Under the pieces are notes generated by a model that did no database searches, had not been told where the DNA came from, and saw only the letters and a program-made list of their open reading frames with translations. From Sipunculus nudus (taxonomy: Eukaryota; Annelida; Sipuncula; Golfingiida; Sipunculidae), in contig CM049311.1 of the NCBI GenBank assembly GCA_026874595.1, positions 65,141,953 through 65,205,952 of the forward strand: a DNA stretch of 64,000 nucleotides, written 5' to 3'. The position numbers were made by a program, and so were the translations under genes. Positions 51,070-63,689 of the stretch are shown piece by piece (within the stretch, counting starts at the first letter, position 1; every line of letters starts with the position of its first letter).

Positions 51070-54000
51070 CCGTCTGGATGTCCGTCCGTAAGACTGGCAC
51101 GTTTCGACACCGTTGGACCTACGAATCTGAATTTCGGCATACAATTAGATGTCCCCATAATCTCCTACCATGCCAAAAATTGGGTCAATAGGACTTCGTT
51201 CCTTTGAGATATTAAGGAAAAACCTCAATTTTTTATTGGAAATCTATTTTCACACTTCAGGACTGCCTAATATCAAAACCACTCATCTGGTTTTCTTCAT
51301 ATTTACCATAAATATTCCTCAATATAGTTCCTATGTACATGCCAGATATTAAGTCAGTATTATATAATTTAAAAAAGTTATGGGCCCAAACATAATGGAC
51401 TTTGTAAAAAAATCAGGAAGATATTTGGTCACTTAAGACCAAAAGTGTTAAAGGTAGGGACTTTTTTCCAGTAATACAACTTTAATTAATCAATATTTAA
51501 TTGTATACCAAAAATTAGATCAAAATCTGTTAATTTTTTTTAAATATGGTCAAAAATATAAAATTGGTACCTTAAATTTTGCCCAACTTTGGCCATGGCA
51601 CGTTTTTTTCCTGTAAGTACTGTGGATTTAATTTTCACACCATGTATACATAAGGATTTAATCTGTTAATATCTGAAATTTGAAAATAAAAGCTGCAAAA
51701 TTAGGCTAGTTGTTGAATTTTTTTTGGAGGCTCTTGTTGTATTCCCTTACATTGTCAAGCAGTCCACTTTGATGACTGTAGGTCATTCAGTGCACATCTC
51801 CTTGCTCCCTAGGCTGTTGACATAATTTTAGATGTCCCCAAAATCTCCTACCATACCGAAAATTGGGTCATTAGGACTTTGTTCCTTCAAGATATTAAGG
51901 GAAAAAAACTCCGTTTTCCATAAAAAAAAGCCATTGTTACACTTCAAGGCTGCCTAATATCAAAACCACTGATCTGTTTTTGATCGTATTTAGTATTCAC
52001 ATTCTTTTATACATTTTCTATTAACATACCAAAAATTAGGTCAGTATTGGGTATTATTTTGAAGTTATGGGCCAAAACATAATGAAATTTTTTAAAAAAT
52101 CAGGAAATATATTTACTCACCTAACATGAGAATTGCTGAACCTAGAGACTTTTTTTCAGGAATATAACTTTATTTAATCAAGATTCAATTGTTTACCCAA
52201 AATTAGATCTGAATTTTGCAAATTTTTCAAGTTATAAGCATAAATAAAAAATCAATAGCTTAAATTTTGTCCAACTTTGGCACTGTTGATTTAATTTTCC
52301 CAGCATATATGCATAAGGATTTAATCTTTTAAAATCTGAACTTTCAAAAGAAATTGATTGGAATGAATAGCTTTTATTCATGTTTTCATACACCATGTCA
52401 AGTGTTGTTTACATCTAGCCCACCTAGTAGTACAGCCTTCACTTGCATTATGTAACCCACCCCAGGCAGCTTACCTTGGCCCAGCTTGGCCACTACTAGC
52501 AGGCTTCCCCTCTGCCCTGCACTCATCCCCCGAGCTGGTGCATAAACTAGATGAATGTTATAATTTTTCTGTATTTTATTTTATTCTTGGACATGCTACA
52601 TTTTAGATTTTGTATTGAACCACCAGGGTTACAATGATTAAAGTGTACATTTAATTGTGTCCACAAAGTGGTGTATTGCTGTGAAAGTGTGGATGTTCAT
52701 GAGATAAGTAATTCCTTACTTCAGAAGAGTAAAAGCTTCACCAGGTGTGAAATTGACTATTAATTCCAGTAATTAATCAAAACTGGGATAGTAATTAGCA
52801 CAATGATATTGTTTGTCCCTCATTCAACCAACAGTGTGTATACTATATTTGAAAAGATGTTTTATTTTATCAAATTTACTTTTATTTTATTTTGGTGAAT
52901 AAAATTAAGCATGTCCTGAAAACTCCAATGTGCAAAACTTTTTAATAGTGATTCAAGGAATATTCTTGTAGATGCCATGTTGTGGCATTATTTTCTTTTA
53001 AAATCAGTTTAAACATTTATGATTTAAAAATAATAAAATATATGTGTATGCATAATATGACCCAATGTTTTTTACTCTGTATATATAATGATTGCAACTT
53101 TTGCAACAATTCTAATTTTTTAACTTATATTTTCAGGTTTTTTAATTAAAAATTTATAAACCTGTAAATAAAAAAATGATTCAGATAAAAACTTCTTAAT
53201 GGAAAAAGTGGATCTGCTTAATAAAATAGGATTATATATAAACTTAAATGCATTATTCTCTTGAAAGTGAAATAAAGGTATTAGTCCATTCTGTCCACTT
53301 GCCTGTCCATCTGTAAATTTTCGTATGCAACACAGTATCTCAAAACTTTTACTGTTTTTCTTCATGACAGTCTTTTCAGAGTATTAGTTTGCAATCATAT
53401 ATTTAGAACTTTACTATAACCAAGTAGGAGGGCCCCTTTCCTCTTAGCTTTTCATATTCTTATATAAATGAAAAACATTACAATAGAATATTTCTACATC
53501 CACCTTCGTGCTGCCCTCACTTTTCCCTTCTCTAAACCCCATCCCAAAGTTAGCCTCAGTAAGCAAGAACAAGATGAATCAGATATATTCATACTTTAAT
53601 ATTTTGTATAACTATTTGTCCATAGGTACCTATGTACATGCCAGAAATTATTTCAATATTGTGTAGTATGTAGACATAGTGGGCATCACAATAATGTACC
53701 TTGTCAAGACTAAAGAGATATTGTGTCATACAGTCACATATTCATAAATCACTTCATCAGCATAGTTAATCATAACATTATATCTGTCAAATTGAACGCT
53801 TGCAGACTACCATACACTTTAGATCCTTCAACAAATAGCCTTATCATCATTCTACTACTGCTTATTACTGCTGTCATTGCTATCATATTTGCTCAAATAT
53901 ATCACAATTTTCAACCCCTCCTAAATAAATAAAAAATAAACCACTTTATTTGACTCTATTAATCCATCAGTCAGGTAATTTCATTTATCATTTACTCACA

Positions 54001-54142
54001 TATTACATTACATTTCTTTATAATAGCCCAACATGTCCATGATATTCATAAGCTTTATCGACTCGATATAGTATCACAGTGGAGAAACATTTATAGTCCA
54101 ATCACGATCAGCTGAGCGCCGTGACCCATGGGTCCCTTGTTT
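50974..54142 (+). mobile_element. F2 element inserted in a minisatellite
   Basis: The head TTAGCTCAGCTGACTATAAG forms a hairpin with GTCATCTGAGC and is followed by GTCCGTCTGTC repeats (51020-51088). The core differs from the GGCGCC type. Two ~680-bp units share 'GATGTCCCCAAAATCTCC' and 'GGACTTCGTTCC' (51149, 51831). The tail CAGCTGAGC, TGACCCATGGGTCC and CTTGTT ends at 54142. The same ends with a different core show that termini and interior evolve separately. Confidence 0.75.
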
Positions 54143-54380
54143 TTATGAGGGGGTTGGATGTGCCCTTGTGGTTCTGTGGGGCTGGGTGTGCCCTATTCAT
54201 TATTAGGGGGCTGGGTGAGCCCAAGTGGTTCTGAGGGGTTAGGTGTACGAGGGGTTGGGGTTGCCCTTGTAGTTATAACGGGTTCAGTGTGCCGTTGTAG
54301 ATATTAAGGATTGGGGTGCCCTTGTAGTTATTGCAGGTTGGGTGTGCCCTTGTAGTTATTTCAGGTTGGGTGTGTCCTTT
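54143..54380. repeat. GTGTGCCCTTGTAGT-type minisatellite, right part
   Basis: Continuation of the 50836-50973 array, with seven or eight diverged units such as GGTTGGGTGTGCCCTTGTAG. Confidence 0.75.
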
Positions 54381-57300
54381 CGTTGATCAGTCCAAGTCTC
54401 ATCTTCATAAGGAAGAGATTTCCACATATGTCTACAACTTGGATTAATTATGAAGCGTCACTGATGTATCTTTAAAAAAAATTTTTTTAAATAACAGGAG
54501 CTAAATACACAAGGTATCCATAAAAACTTTTAACATTCTCTACATTTCAGCACAACTTACTGCAGATTGACTGAACCATTGATATCATCCTTTTGGGATC
54601 AGTTTCAATCAGAGTGGATAGTACAGTTACAGTAATCGGCTACTCATTGCTAAGTGTTCTTCTGCCATCTTCTACATGTAACATGTATATGACTACAGTG
54701 CACATGCACAGGGATGCCATATTTAAGCAATAGTTCTCATTGGTGAAGCATATATTGCCCCTGGTATTAGTCTATTACTAGGAAAATCACTCAGGTAATT
54801 TCAAGCATGAAAGGCAATGCTGGTGTTTTGTTTTTCAGACTGTTTAATTGTCTCAAGACTTTTCATGGAATCCAAATTATCAGGCTCCTGGGTTTTCGGC
54901 ATTCCTCTGTATATGTCATTGGCCCACATCATGGTTTGCTGGTTCCCACTGTGTGTGTAATTGGAGTTCTAGTCTGCCCCTCCAGCTAGCTGTTAACAGG
55001 ACATTAGTTTGTACCTGCTATGCCTACAAACCTTTAATCAGGATTTAAGTGCCTTTTGGGTACCATCTTCAGCCAAGCCATAAATTAGGTCACCATGACT
55101 CCATATCCATAACCTGTTTGTTGAAACCATCAGTGGCTCTATCAAAAATGTAAATGACCAGTACATAATGCACAGAATGGTAACAATTGGTTCTGAATTA
55201 GTTAAGCTCTGAACAGATGATACAACTGAGTAGGTCTGTACAAATAGGTCACCTCATCAGATATCCAACAGTTACAGGCCTAAAATGATGCTCAAGTTGA
55301 ACGACAAGCAAATGCTCAAATGCAACATGTTTTATCAGCAGACTTTTTTAATGTTTTTTTTACTTAGTAAAACTTACTTACTTTCTAATTCTTTAAAGGA
55401 AGAACTAGAAAAATATGTCATCTATTCATACATTGAGTTTAAATGTAACAAGGAAAATGTATTTTGTTTTTTTTTCTTGAAACACTCCAAATATAGCACT
55501 GAAAAATTAATTAAGTTGAGAAATGCATCTGTGTGAAAAATCAGGCCTCCTTATATTTGTAGTGGGCAGGAGTTTTTACATTTAATCATAAAAGATCAGT
55601 AAAGGTGTGTATACATGGCTCTCTGTGAAAAAGTAGAATAATTTATCATTTTTGGTTTGATTGTAAACTTAGCTTGCAGTAATATTGGCAGTTTTTCCTG
55701 ACCTCTGATGGTCCTGGGCAAGATTAGCATCTTTTGAAAGTATATGCCCTACAAAAATAATTCATCACAACTATGAACAAAAAGTATGTTTTGCATGATA
55801 TTGTTTCATATTTTACTGCATGTTAGACAGCAAACATGTTCAAATATTTGTTTGTTTATTATATTTATCTTGTTATATTTATTTCTCCAAGAAAGAAAAT
55901 GGCTAACTGAAGATAGTCAAGATTCAGGCCCTTGTTTAAAGGTTTATGTTGGACCCACTTGCTCGGTCAGGCAAGTAGTAGGATCAACTTTTTGTTGCCC
56001 CATCATCATTTTCTGGAACTTTTAACTTGCCCTAGCCAAGTGGTTAACTATAAATATCAAACCCTGAATCAGCTAAAGAACAGACACTGATTCAAAATCT
56101 ATACTCTAAGCTGCACTGATTTTACAGTTGAATATTTGTTCCTTAGCCTTTTGAGTTATTTTAAAAGTTTTAGTGATATGTCCAGGTAACTGCGTTATGG
56201 TCGTGGCCTTTTGTTTCAGGTAAAAATCTCACACTGGAATTTCTTGTTCTTAGAGATGGGGGGAAAAGGTTGTATTCAAAAGGGAAAAAATGGTTCTAAT
56301 TATAACATATCTGAAATCTGGTAAAGTTCAGTTGACTTGTTAATGTGTCCCTGAGACATCTTGTCTGTAGGATTATTTGGTAAAAGGATATATTATGTAT
56401 TTGGCATGCACTTTAACAGGTCTTGCTATTATCATGTAGCATAAATGTCTAGGTTACCTAGTTTTAATTGCAGTAAGATTTTCTCTTGTCTTTATCTAAT
56501 CTACTATTAACAAGTGTTATAGCATACTACTATATAAACATAATTAACAACAACCCCTAAAAAGTAAACTTTTTATATATATACACCAATATTGGATCAA
56601 TCTATGTGTGTTTTATCCTGTTTCTGGGGCCATAACATCACTAAATACTCTCATTTCAGAGACTTACATTTTGGAACTAGCTTTTGACCATATCACATGG
56701 CCATTGTCAGCAGACTGTAATCCCTTCGTTTAGAGCTCTTATTAACATTTACATATAGTTCCCTTTGTGTGTCTTCTGGCAAGTCTGGTAACCATTACAA
56801 GTAAGTATGGTATTGGATTCTCAGGGCGTGGCACATATGTATGTCAGTAGTAGTAGGTCACTGTCACAGACAGCCAGATGTCATCGGACACCATCCAGCT
56901 CAGTTGAATGCCTGAAGCTTGTTGACTCCAAATTACACCAGATAGTTGTGGTATGAGCTGTATGTGGGAGGGTACAAAGCACCAGTATGGCACTGTATGT
57001 GAAACCTCTCACAGTCAAATGATGTTAACTAAAACCAGACGCCCAAAACCATTTGCACCGGTTTTATCAAAATGGCCAGCCAGTATGTCATTATAAGATG
57101 CCAACAGCAGAGACATGCTTCAGTACTTTGATGATGATGTTCCATAATTATATAACTATTATCAACATAGATATCAATATCAAGGCCCAGATCTGTGTAG
57201 CACTTACATACATCTGTGATGTTGGTATCTGATAAGTTTATGTTATCACCATGCCTGTCTCTGTGTCAGAATGTTATTTCAGACAGAATTAAGTAAGTTT

Positions 57301-57469
57301 TATTTAGAGCTGGGCCTGGACAGGAGGAATTTTTTTTTAAATTCAACTTTGGTTTGATTGATATTTTGGATGCAGGAAAATATCTAATCTCTCCCATTTA
57401 GGCAGTGCTTCCAGTGCTGACATCTGGTAGGGGAATTTAATACTAACTCAGAGAACTAACTTTTATACT

Positions 57470-57788
57470 GACTGACTGAAAGTGAAGTCGGCCGTCGAGC
57501 CAGCCGCAGGCCTCTGGAAAATGTGGCCCGCATTGGCTCCCTCAACAGCAACAAAGTTTGACAGATTGAGTGGTTTACAATTGGATATTTAAGGCGAAAA
57601 TGGAAGATACTTATAGAGATGAAGATCATAGTGAGAAAGTTGGAGGAAGCAAGAGAACCCAGAGAGAACCTCCGACCTTGCACGAGCCACTACAACCAGC
57701 TCTCATGGCAGCACCTGGAATCAAACCCAGGTCACCAGCAAAGAAGGCCAAGCCTTTTACCGCTCAGCTCTCCAGGCCCCCCTAAATC
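57470..57788 (-). mobile_element. tRNA-derived SINE with TTTATACT target duplication
   Basis: Read on the minus strand from 57788, a tRNA-like head has an A-box-like GAGCTGAGCGG and a B box GGTTTGATTCC. The body is related to the 25838 copy, and the tail ends in (CAGT)n repeats. TTTATACT occurs at both borders (57462-57469 and 57789-57796). An ORF on the plus strand here is antisense SINE sequence. Confidence 0.7.
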
Positions 57789-58416
57789 TTTATACTAACT
57801 CTGAGTAATAAATTTACTATTGACTCTGAGTATTCAAGCCTGATTGGTCTGAGGGAAGGGAATTTAAATTTAGGAGATGATCAGGACACATGTGAAAGGA
57901 ATTGGGTTTTATGGGGATGTAGAACCTCAGAATAATTTGTTTTCTGCATGACACCCCAAAAGCTGGTTATTGTCCCCCGCTCCGTGGATGCAGGGGAAAA
58001 TTATTTTGGGTTTTTCTGTCTGTCTGTCCTTCTGTCTGTCTGTCTGTCCTTCTGTCAGGTTTCATTTCCATGTAATAACTTTCCTAATTTTTATCCGATT
58101 TCATTCAAATTTGGGTCAGTGATTGCTCTCATGCATACCTTGGTTGGGATAGGTTTTGGAGTGTCTGGCTTGTGTCGGTCTGTCTGTCACTTTGTCGGTC
58201 TGTCTGTCAGGTTTTTAGCTCAGCTGACTGAAAGTCATCTGAGCTATAGCGACCACTCTTTGTCCGTCTGTCCGTCTGTCCGTCCGTTAACCAGGCACAA
58301 ATTGTAACCGCTGGACCTAGAACCTTGTAACTTGGGATTCTGAGAGGTCCATAAAAAATCTCCTTGGAAACCAGAAATTAGGTCTCTGTTACCCATATCC
58401 TTCGAGCTATGTCTCC

Positions 58417-60440
58417 CCAAAGTACCCCCCAGAAAAGTCAAAAATTTCATACAAAAACTTCAATATCTCATTAACTACTTGACTGATGGTCATGATTTTT
58501 GGCATACATATTGATCATGAGATGTTACATCACTTCCTGCAGACTGGTGGCGCCACCTGTATTTTTCGATTTTTTACGAATTTTTTTCTCTATTTTTGAG
58601 ACCTTTAAAAATGTGAACATCTGTTAACAAGGCACAAATCATAAAGACTGGACTTAGAATCTTAATTCTTGACACACTGAGAGGTCCATGAAAAATCTCC
58701 TTGGAAACCAGAAATTAGGTCTCTGTTACCCATATCCTTTGAGCTATGGGGCCCCAAAGTACCCCCCAGAATAGTAAAAAATTTCATACAAAAACTTCAA
58801 TATCTCAATAACTACATCAATGATGGTCTTCATTTTTGGCATATATTTTGATCATGAGATGTTCGATCAGTTCCTGCAGACTGGTGGCGCCACCTGTACT
58901 GTTTGATTTTTTACGATTTTTTCCTCTATTTTTGAGACCTTTGAGGATGCTGTCATCTGTTAGCGTGGCACAAATCGTAACGACTGGACCTAGAATCTTC
59001 ATTTTCGACACACTGAGAGACCTATGAAAAGTCTCCATGGAAACCAGAAATTAGGTCTCTGTTACCCATATCCTTTGAGCTATGGGGCCCAAAATTACCC
59101 CCCAGAATAGTCAAAAATTTCATACAAAAACTTCAATATCTCATTAACTACATCACTGATGGTCATGATTTTCGACATACATATTGATCATGAGATGTTT
59201 CATCAGTTTGTGCAGACTGGTGGCGCCACCTGTATTTTTCAATGTTCACGAATTGTTTTCTCGATTTTTGAGACCTTTAAGGATGTAGTTATCTGTCAAC
59301 AGGGTACAAATCGTAACGACTGGACCTAGTATCTTCGTTCTTGACACACAGGGAGACCCATGATAAGTCTCCGTGGAAACCTGAAATTTGGTCTCTGTTA
59401 CCCATATCCTTCGAGCTATGTGGCCCCAAAGTACCCCCCAGAAAAGTCAAAAATTTCATACAAAAACTTCAATATCTCATTAACTACTTGACTGATGGTC
59501 ATGATTTTTGGCATACATATTGATCATGAGATGTTACATCACTTCCTGCAGACTGGTGGCGCCACCTGTATTTTTCGATTTTTTACGAATTTTTTTCTCT
59601 ATTTTTGAGACCTTTAAAAATGTGAACATCTGTTAACAAGGCACAAATCATAAAGACTGGACTTAGAATCTTAATTCTTGACACACTGAGAGGTCCATGA
59701 AAAATCTCCTTGGAAACCAGAAATTAGGTCTCTGTTACCCATATCCTTTGAGCTATGGGGCCCAAAATTACCCCCCAGAATAGTAAAAAATTTCATACAA
59801 AAACTTCAATATCTCAATAACTACATCAATGATGGTCTTCATTTTTGGCATACATAATGATCATGAGATGTTCGATCAGTTCCTGCAGACTGGTGGCGCC
59901 ACCTGTACTGTTTGATTTTTTATGATTTTTTCCTCTATTTTTGAGACCTTTGAGGATGCTGTCATCTGTTAGCGTGGCACAAATCGTAACGACTGGACCT
60001 AAAATCTTCATTTTCAACACACTGAGAGACCTATGAAAAGTCTCCATGGAAACCAGAAATTAGGTCTCTGTTACCCATATCCTTTGAGCTATGGGGCCCA
60101 AAATTACCCCCCAGAATAGTCAAAAATTTCATACAAAAACTTCAATATCTCATTAACTACATCACTGATGGTCATGATTTTCGACATACATATTGATCAT
60201 GCGATGTTTCATCAGTTTGTGCAAACTGGTGGCGCCACCTGTATTTTTCAATGTTCACGAATTGTTTTCTCCATTTTTGAGACCTTTAAGGATGTAGTTA
60301 TCTGTCAACAGGGTACAAATCATAACGACTGGACCTGGAATCTTCGTTCTTGACACACAGGGAGACCCATGATAAGTCTCCATGGAAACCTGAAATTTGG
60401 TCTCTGTTACCCATATCCTTTGAGCTATGGCACTCCAAAG
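58417..60440 (+). repeat. 1,009-bp higher-order duplication in the F2 core
   Basis: The anchor AGAAAAGTCAAAAATTTCAT lies at 58431 and 59440, and other anchors keep the same 1,009-bp offset (58817 and 59826). Only a few substitutions separate the two copies, so three-unit blocks were copied recently. The right border is approximate. Confidence 0.8.
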
Positions 60441-61272
60441 TACAGCTCAGAATAATGGAAAATTTGATACAAAAGCTAAAGTATCTGAACAACTAATGCA
60501 GAGATAACCATAATTGTTTGCATGGATATTGATCATGGAGTGTTTCATCAGTTTCTGCAGACTGGTGGCACCACCTGTATTTGTTCGTTTTTTTTTACGA
60601 AATTTTTCTGTATTTTTGAGACCTTTAAAGATATGAACATCCGTTAACAGGGCACAAATCATAAAAACTGGACCAAGAATCTTCATTCTTGACACACAGG
60701 GAGACCCATGAAAAGTCTCCATGGAAACTTGAAATTAGGTCTCTGTTACCCATATTCTTTAAGCTGTATGGGTCCAAAATACCCCCCCCCCCCCCAGAAT
60801 AATGGAAAATTTGATACAAAAACTGCAGTATTTCAATAACTACAACACTGATGGTCATGATTTTCGGCATACATATTGATCATGAGCTGTTCCATCAGTT
60901 TCTGCAGACTGGGTGTGCCACCTCTATTTTTTTTCAAATTTTTACGAATTTTTTTCTTTTTTTTGAGACCTTTAAAGATGTGGTTATCTGTCAACAGGGT
61001 ACAAATCGCAACAACTGGACCTAGAATCTTCATTCTTGTCATGCAAGGAGGCCCATGAAAGGTGCCTGTGGAAACTTGAAATTAGGTCTCTGTTACCCAT
61101 ATCCTTCAAGCTATAGGACTCCGAAGTATCCCTCAGAATAATGGACAATTTGATACAAAAACTGAAGTATCTGAACAACTTATGCAGAGATCACCATGAT
61201 TTTTTGCATGGATATTGACCATTAAGTGTTTTTATTAGTTTCTGCAGACTGGTGGAGCCACCTGTATTTTTG

Positions 61273-62442
61273 TATCCGCCAAAACGAAGTTTTGCAGATA
61301 ATATGTTTTTGACCGAGTTCCTCCGCTGCGGCGGCGTTCGTTTCCAGAGAGCTCCTCGGAGACTAATGGACCGATTTTTCCCAAACTTACACCTATTATC
61401 GGGTCACATGTGAACTGGTGCCTAACCAATTTGCATTGACCTCTGACCTTTCCTCTCTATCCAGTGTCCATTTGTGGGTCTGTTTCCACTCATAAACCCT
61501 CATATCTCAGGAACCGTTTGATCGATCAGGAAATAAAATTGATACAAATGTAGCCCTTGGATTGCTTTATAACATACACAAAAAATGGTGGCGCCACCTG
61601 TAACCATGTTTGCACAGTGTCCATCTGTTCATCTGCCTTGGGTTAAAATCACTCATATCTCTGCAGTGAATTGACTAATTCACCTGAAATTCGTCATGTG
61701 TATACATCCAGGATAGCTTTCTTGATTTTATGACAGGTGGCGCCACCTACGTTCACTTTCACGCTGATGACATCCAAGCTTATATCCCTGGAACCGTTTG
61801 ACTGATCAGGAAATAAAATTTATACAAATGTAGCCCTTTGATAGCTCTGTAACATACACAAAAAATGGTGGCGCCACCTGTAACAATGTTTGCACAGCGT
61901 CTGTCTGTTAGTCTGCCGTGGCCTAAAATTACTCATTTCTCTATAGTGGTTCGACATAACTGCCTAAAATTTTGCAGGTTTATACATCATGGACAGCTTT
62001 CTTGATTTTATGACAGGTGGCGCCACCTACAGTCTAGTTAACGCTGGACACATCCAAGCTCATATCTCAGGAACCATTTGACCGATTGGGCCAAAATTGT
62101 GCATGTGTTTAGATCTCACATAGGTCTTTATCATACACAAAACTGGAGGGGTTACCTGCAAAGATTTGTGCACAGTGTTTGTCTGTTTGTCTGCCATAGG
62201 CAAAAATCGCTCATATACATTTAGTGGTTTGACTTTTCTGCCTAAAATTTTGCAGGTGTATACAACTTGGACAGCTTTCTAGATCAGTGGTAGGTGGCAC
62301 AACCTACATACACATTTAGGCTGCAGACATCCATGCTAATATGCAACATACCTCACTCTATTTCCCCTTGCCACTCAATCCATGCCTCACTATCCGATTT
62401 TGGCAGATACATGTAGTCACTTGTCGGTTACCCGTATTCTAG
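61273..62442 (+). mobile_element. F1 element, copy 3, innermost of the nest
   Basis: It starts TATCCGCCAAAACG with hairpin partner GTTTTGCAGATAA. Core units carry GGTGGCGCCACC at about 61588, 61737, 61870 and 62017. The end is TTTTGGCAGATAC, a partly decayed hairpin, CCGTATTCTAG at 62442, then TTTT. It interrupts an F2 core unit between CCACCTGTATTTT and TTTTAAAAGTTTACAAATTT. Confidence 0.8.
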
Positions 62443-63689
62443 TTTTAAAAGTTTACAAATTTTTCTCTATTTTTGAGATATATAAATACAGACTTAATCT
62501 TGGCCTGTTGGTTTATCTGTTTGATGCTTCAGTTGAATGGGTATATACTACCATTCTGATGATAAAATTTCCTTTTGCGAATCTCTTCCCAGTCAGCTGA
62601 GCGTCATGACCCATGGGTCACTTGTTGTTCCATGTGATAACCTTCCTAAATATTATCCCATTTCATTCAAATTTTGGGCAGTGATTGCTCTCATGCATAC
62701 CATGGTTGGGATTGGTTTTGGAGTGTCTGGCTTCTGTCTGTCTGTCTGTCACTTTGTCTGTCTTTCTGTCAGGTTTTCGTTTCTGTGCGATAACTTTCCA
62801 AAATATTATCCAATTTCATTCAAATTTTGGTCAGTGATTGCTCTCATGCTTACCTTGGTTGGGATTGGTATTGGAGTGTTTTGCTTCTGTCTGTCTGTCT
62901 GTCACTTTGTCTGTCTGTCTGTCAGGTTTTGTTTCCGTGCGATAATTTTCCTAAATAATGTCCGATTTTATTGAAAATTTGTTCAGTGATTGCTCTCATG
63001 CTTACCTTGGTTGGGATTTTTTTTGCATTGTCTGTCTGTCTGTCTGTCACTTTTTTTTTGTCTGTCTGTCAGGTTTTCATTTCCATGCGATAACTTTCCT
63101 AAATATTATCCTATATCATTCAAATTTTGGTCAGTCATTCCTCTTATGCTTACCTAGGTTGGGATTGGTTTTGGAGTGTCTGGTGTCTGTCTGTCACTCT
63201 GTCTGTCAGGTTTTCATGTCTGTGCCATTACTTTCTTAAATATAATCTGATTTCATTCAAATTTTGGTCACTGATTGATCTCATGCTTACTATGGTCGGG
63301 ATTGGTTTTGGAGTGGCTGGCATCTGTCTGTCTGTCTGTCTGTCACCCTGTTTGTCAGTCCGTCAAATTTTAACTTACGTGCAATAACTTTCCTAAATAT
63401 CTGATTTCATTCAAAATTTGGTCAAACATTGCTCTCATACATACCTATGTTGGGATTAGTTTTGGAGTGTCTGGCTTTTCTCTGTCTGTCTGTCACTTTG
63501 TCTGTCCGTCTGTCAGGTTTTCATTTCCCTGCTATAACTTTCCTAAATATTGTCTGATTTCATTCAGATTTTGGTCAGTGATTCCTCTCATGCATACCCT
63601 TGTTGGGATTTGTCTGTCCTTCCTTTATCAACCATAAAAAACAACAAGATCCCAAAGTGGGGGACATTAATTCTACGAATTTGCTTGTT

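Larger units (their letters stand above)
58215..62626 (+). mobile_element. F2 element nested in F3
   Basis: The head TTAGCTCAGCTGACTG pairs with GTCATCTGAGC and is followed by GTCCGTCTGTCC. About eight core units of ~340 bp follow, with GGTGGCGCCACCTGTATTTT and 'GAAATTAGGTCTCTGTTACC'. The tail GTCAGCTGAGC, TGACCCATGGGTCA, CTTGTT ends at 62626. A stretch of three units (about 1,009 bp) is duplicated almost exactly. The last unit is split by an F1 element. Confidence 0.8.
57970..63689 (+). mobile_element. F3 tandem-core element (outermost of three nested elements)
   Basis: The head TTGTCCCCCGCTCC has a TCCCC/GGGGA hairpin. Tandem units of ~180 bp follow, with CTGTCTGTCTGTC, 'GATAACTTTCCTAAATATT' and 'GGTTGGGATTGGTTTTGGAG'. 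The end is AGTGGGGGACA (inverted copy of the head), hairpin AATTC-TAC-GAATT (63669-63681) and CTTGTT ending at 63689. Units occur before 58214 and after 62627 only; the gap is an F2 insertion. Confidence 0.7.

Noticed and set aside
51019-51207. ORF rich in VRPSVCPSV
   Set aside because: It is a translation of the GTCCGTCTGTC microsatellite in an F2 head.
57570-57785. 71-codon ORF
   Set aside because: It is antisense to the tRNA-derived SINE.
58817-60047. Two near-identical 73-codon minus-strand ORFs
   Set aside because: They are by-products of the 1,009-bp duplication in F2 core units.
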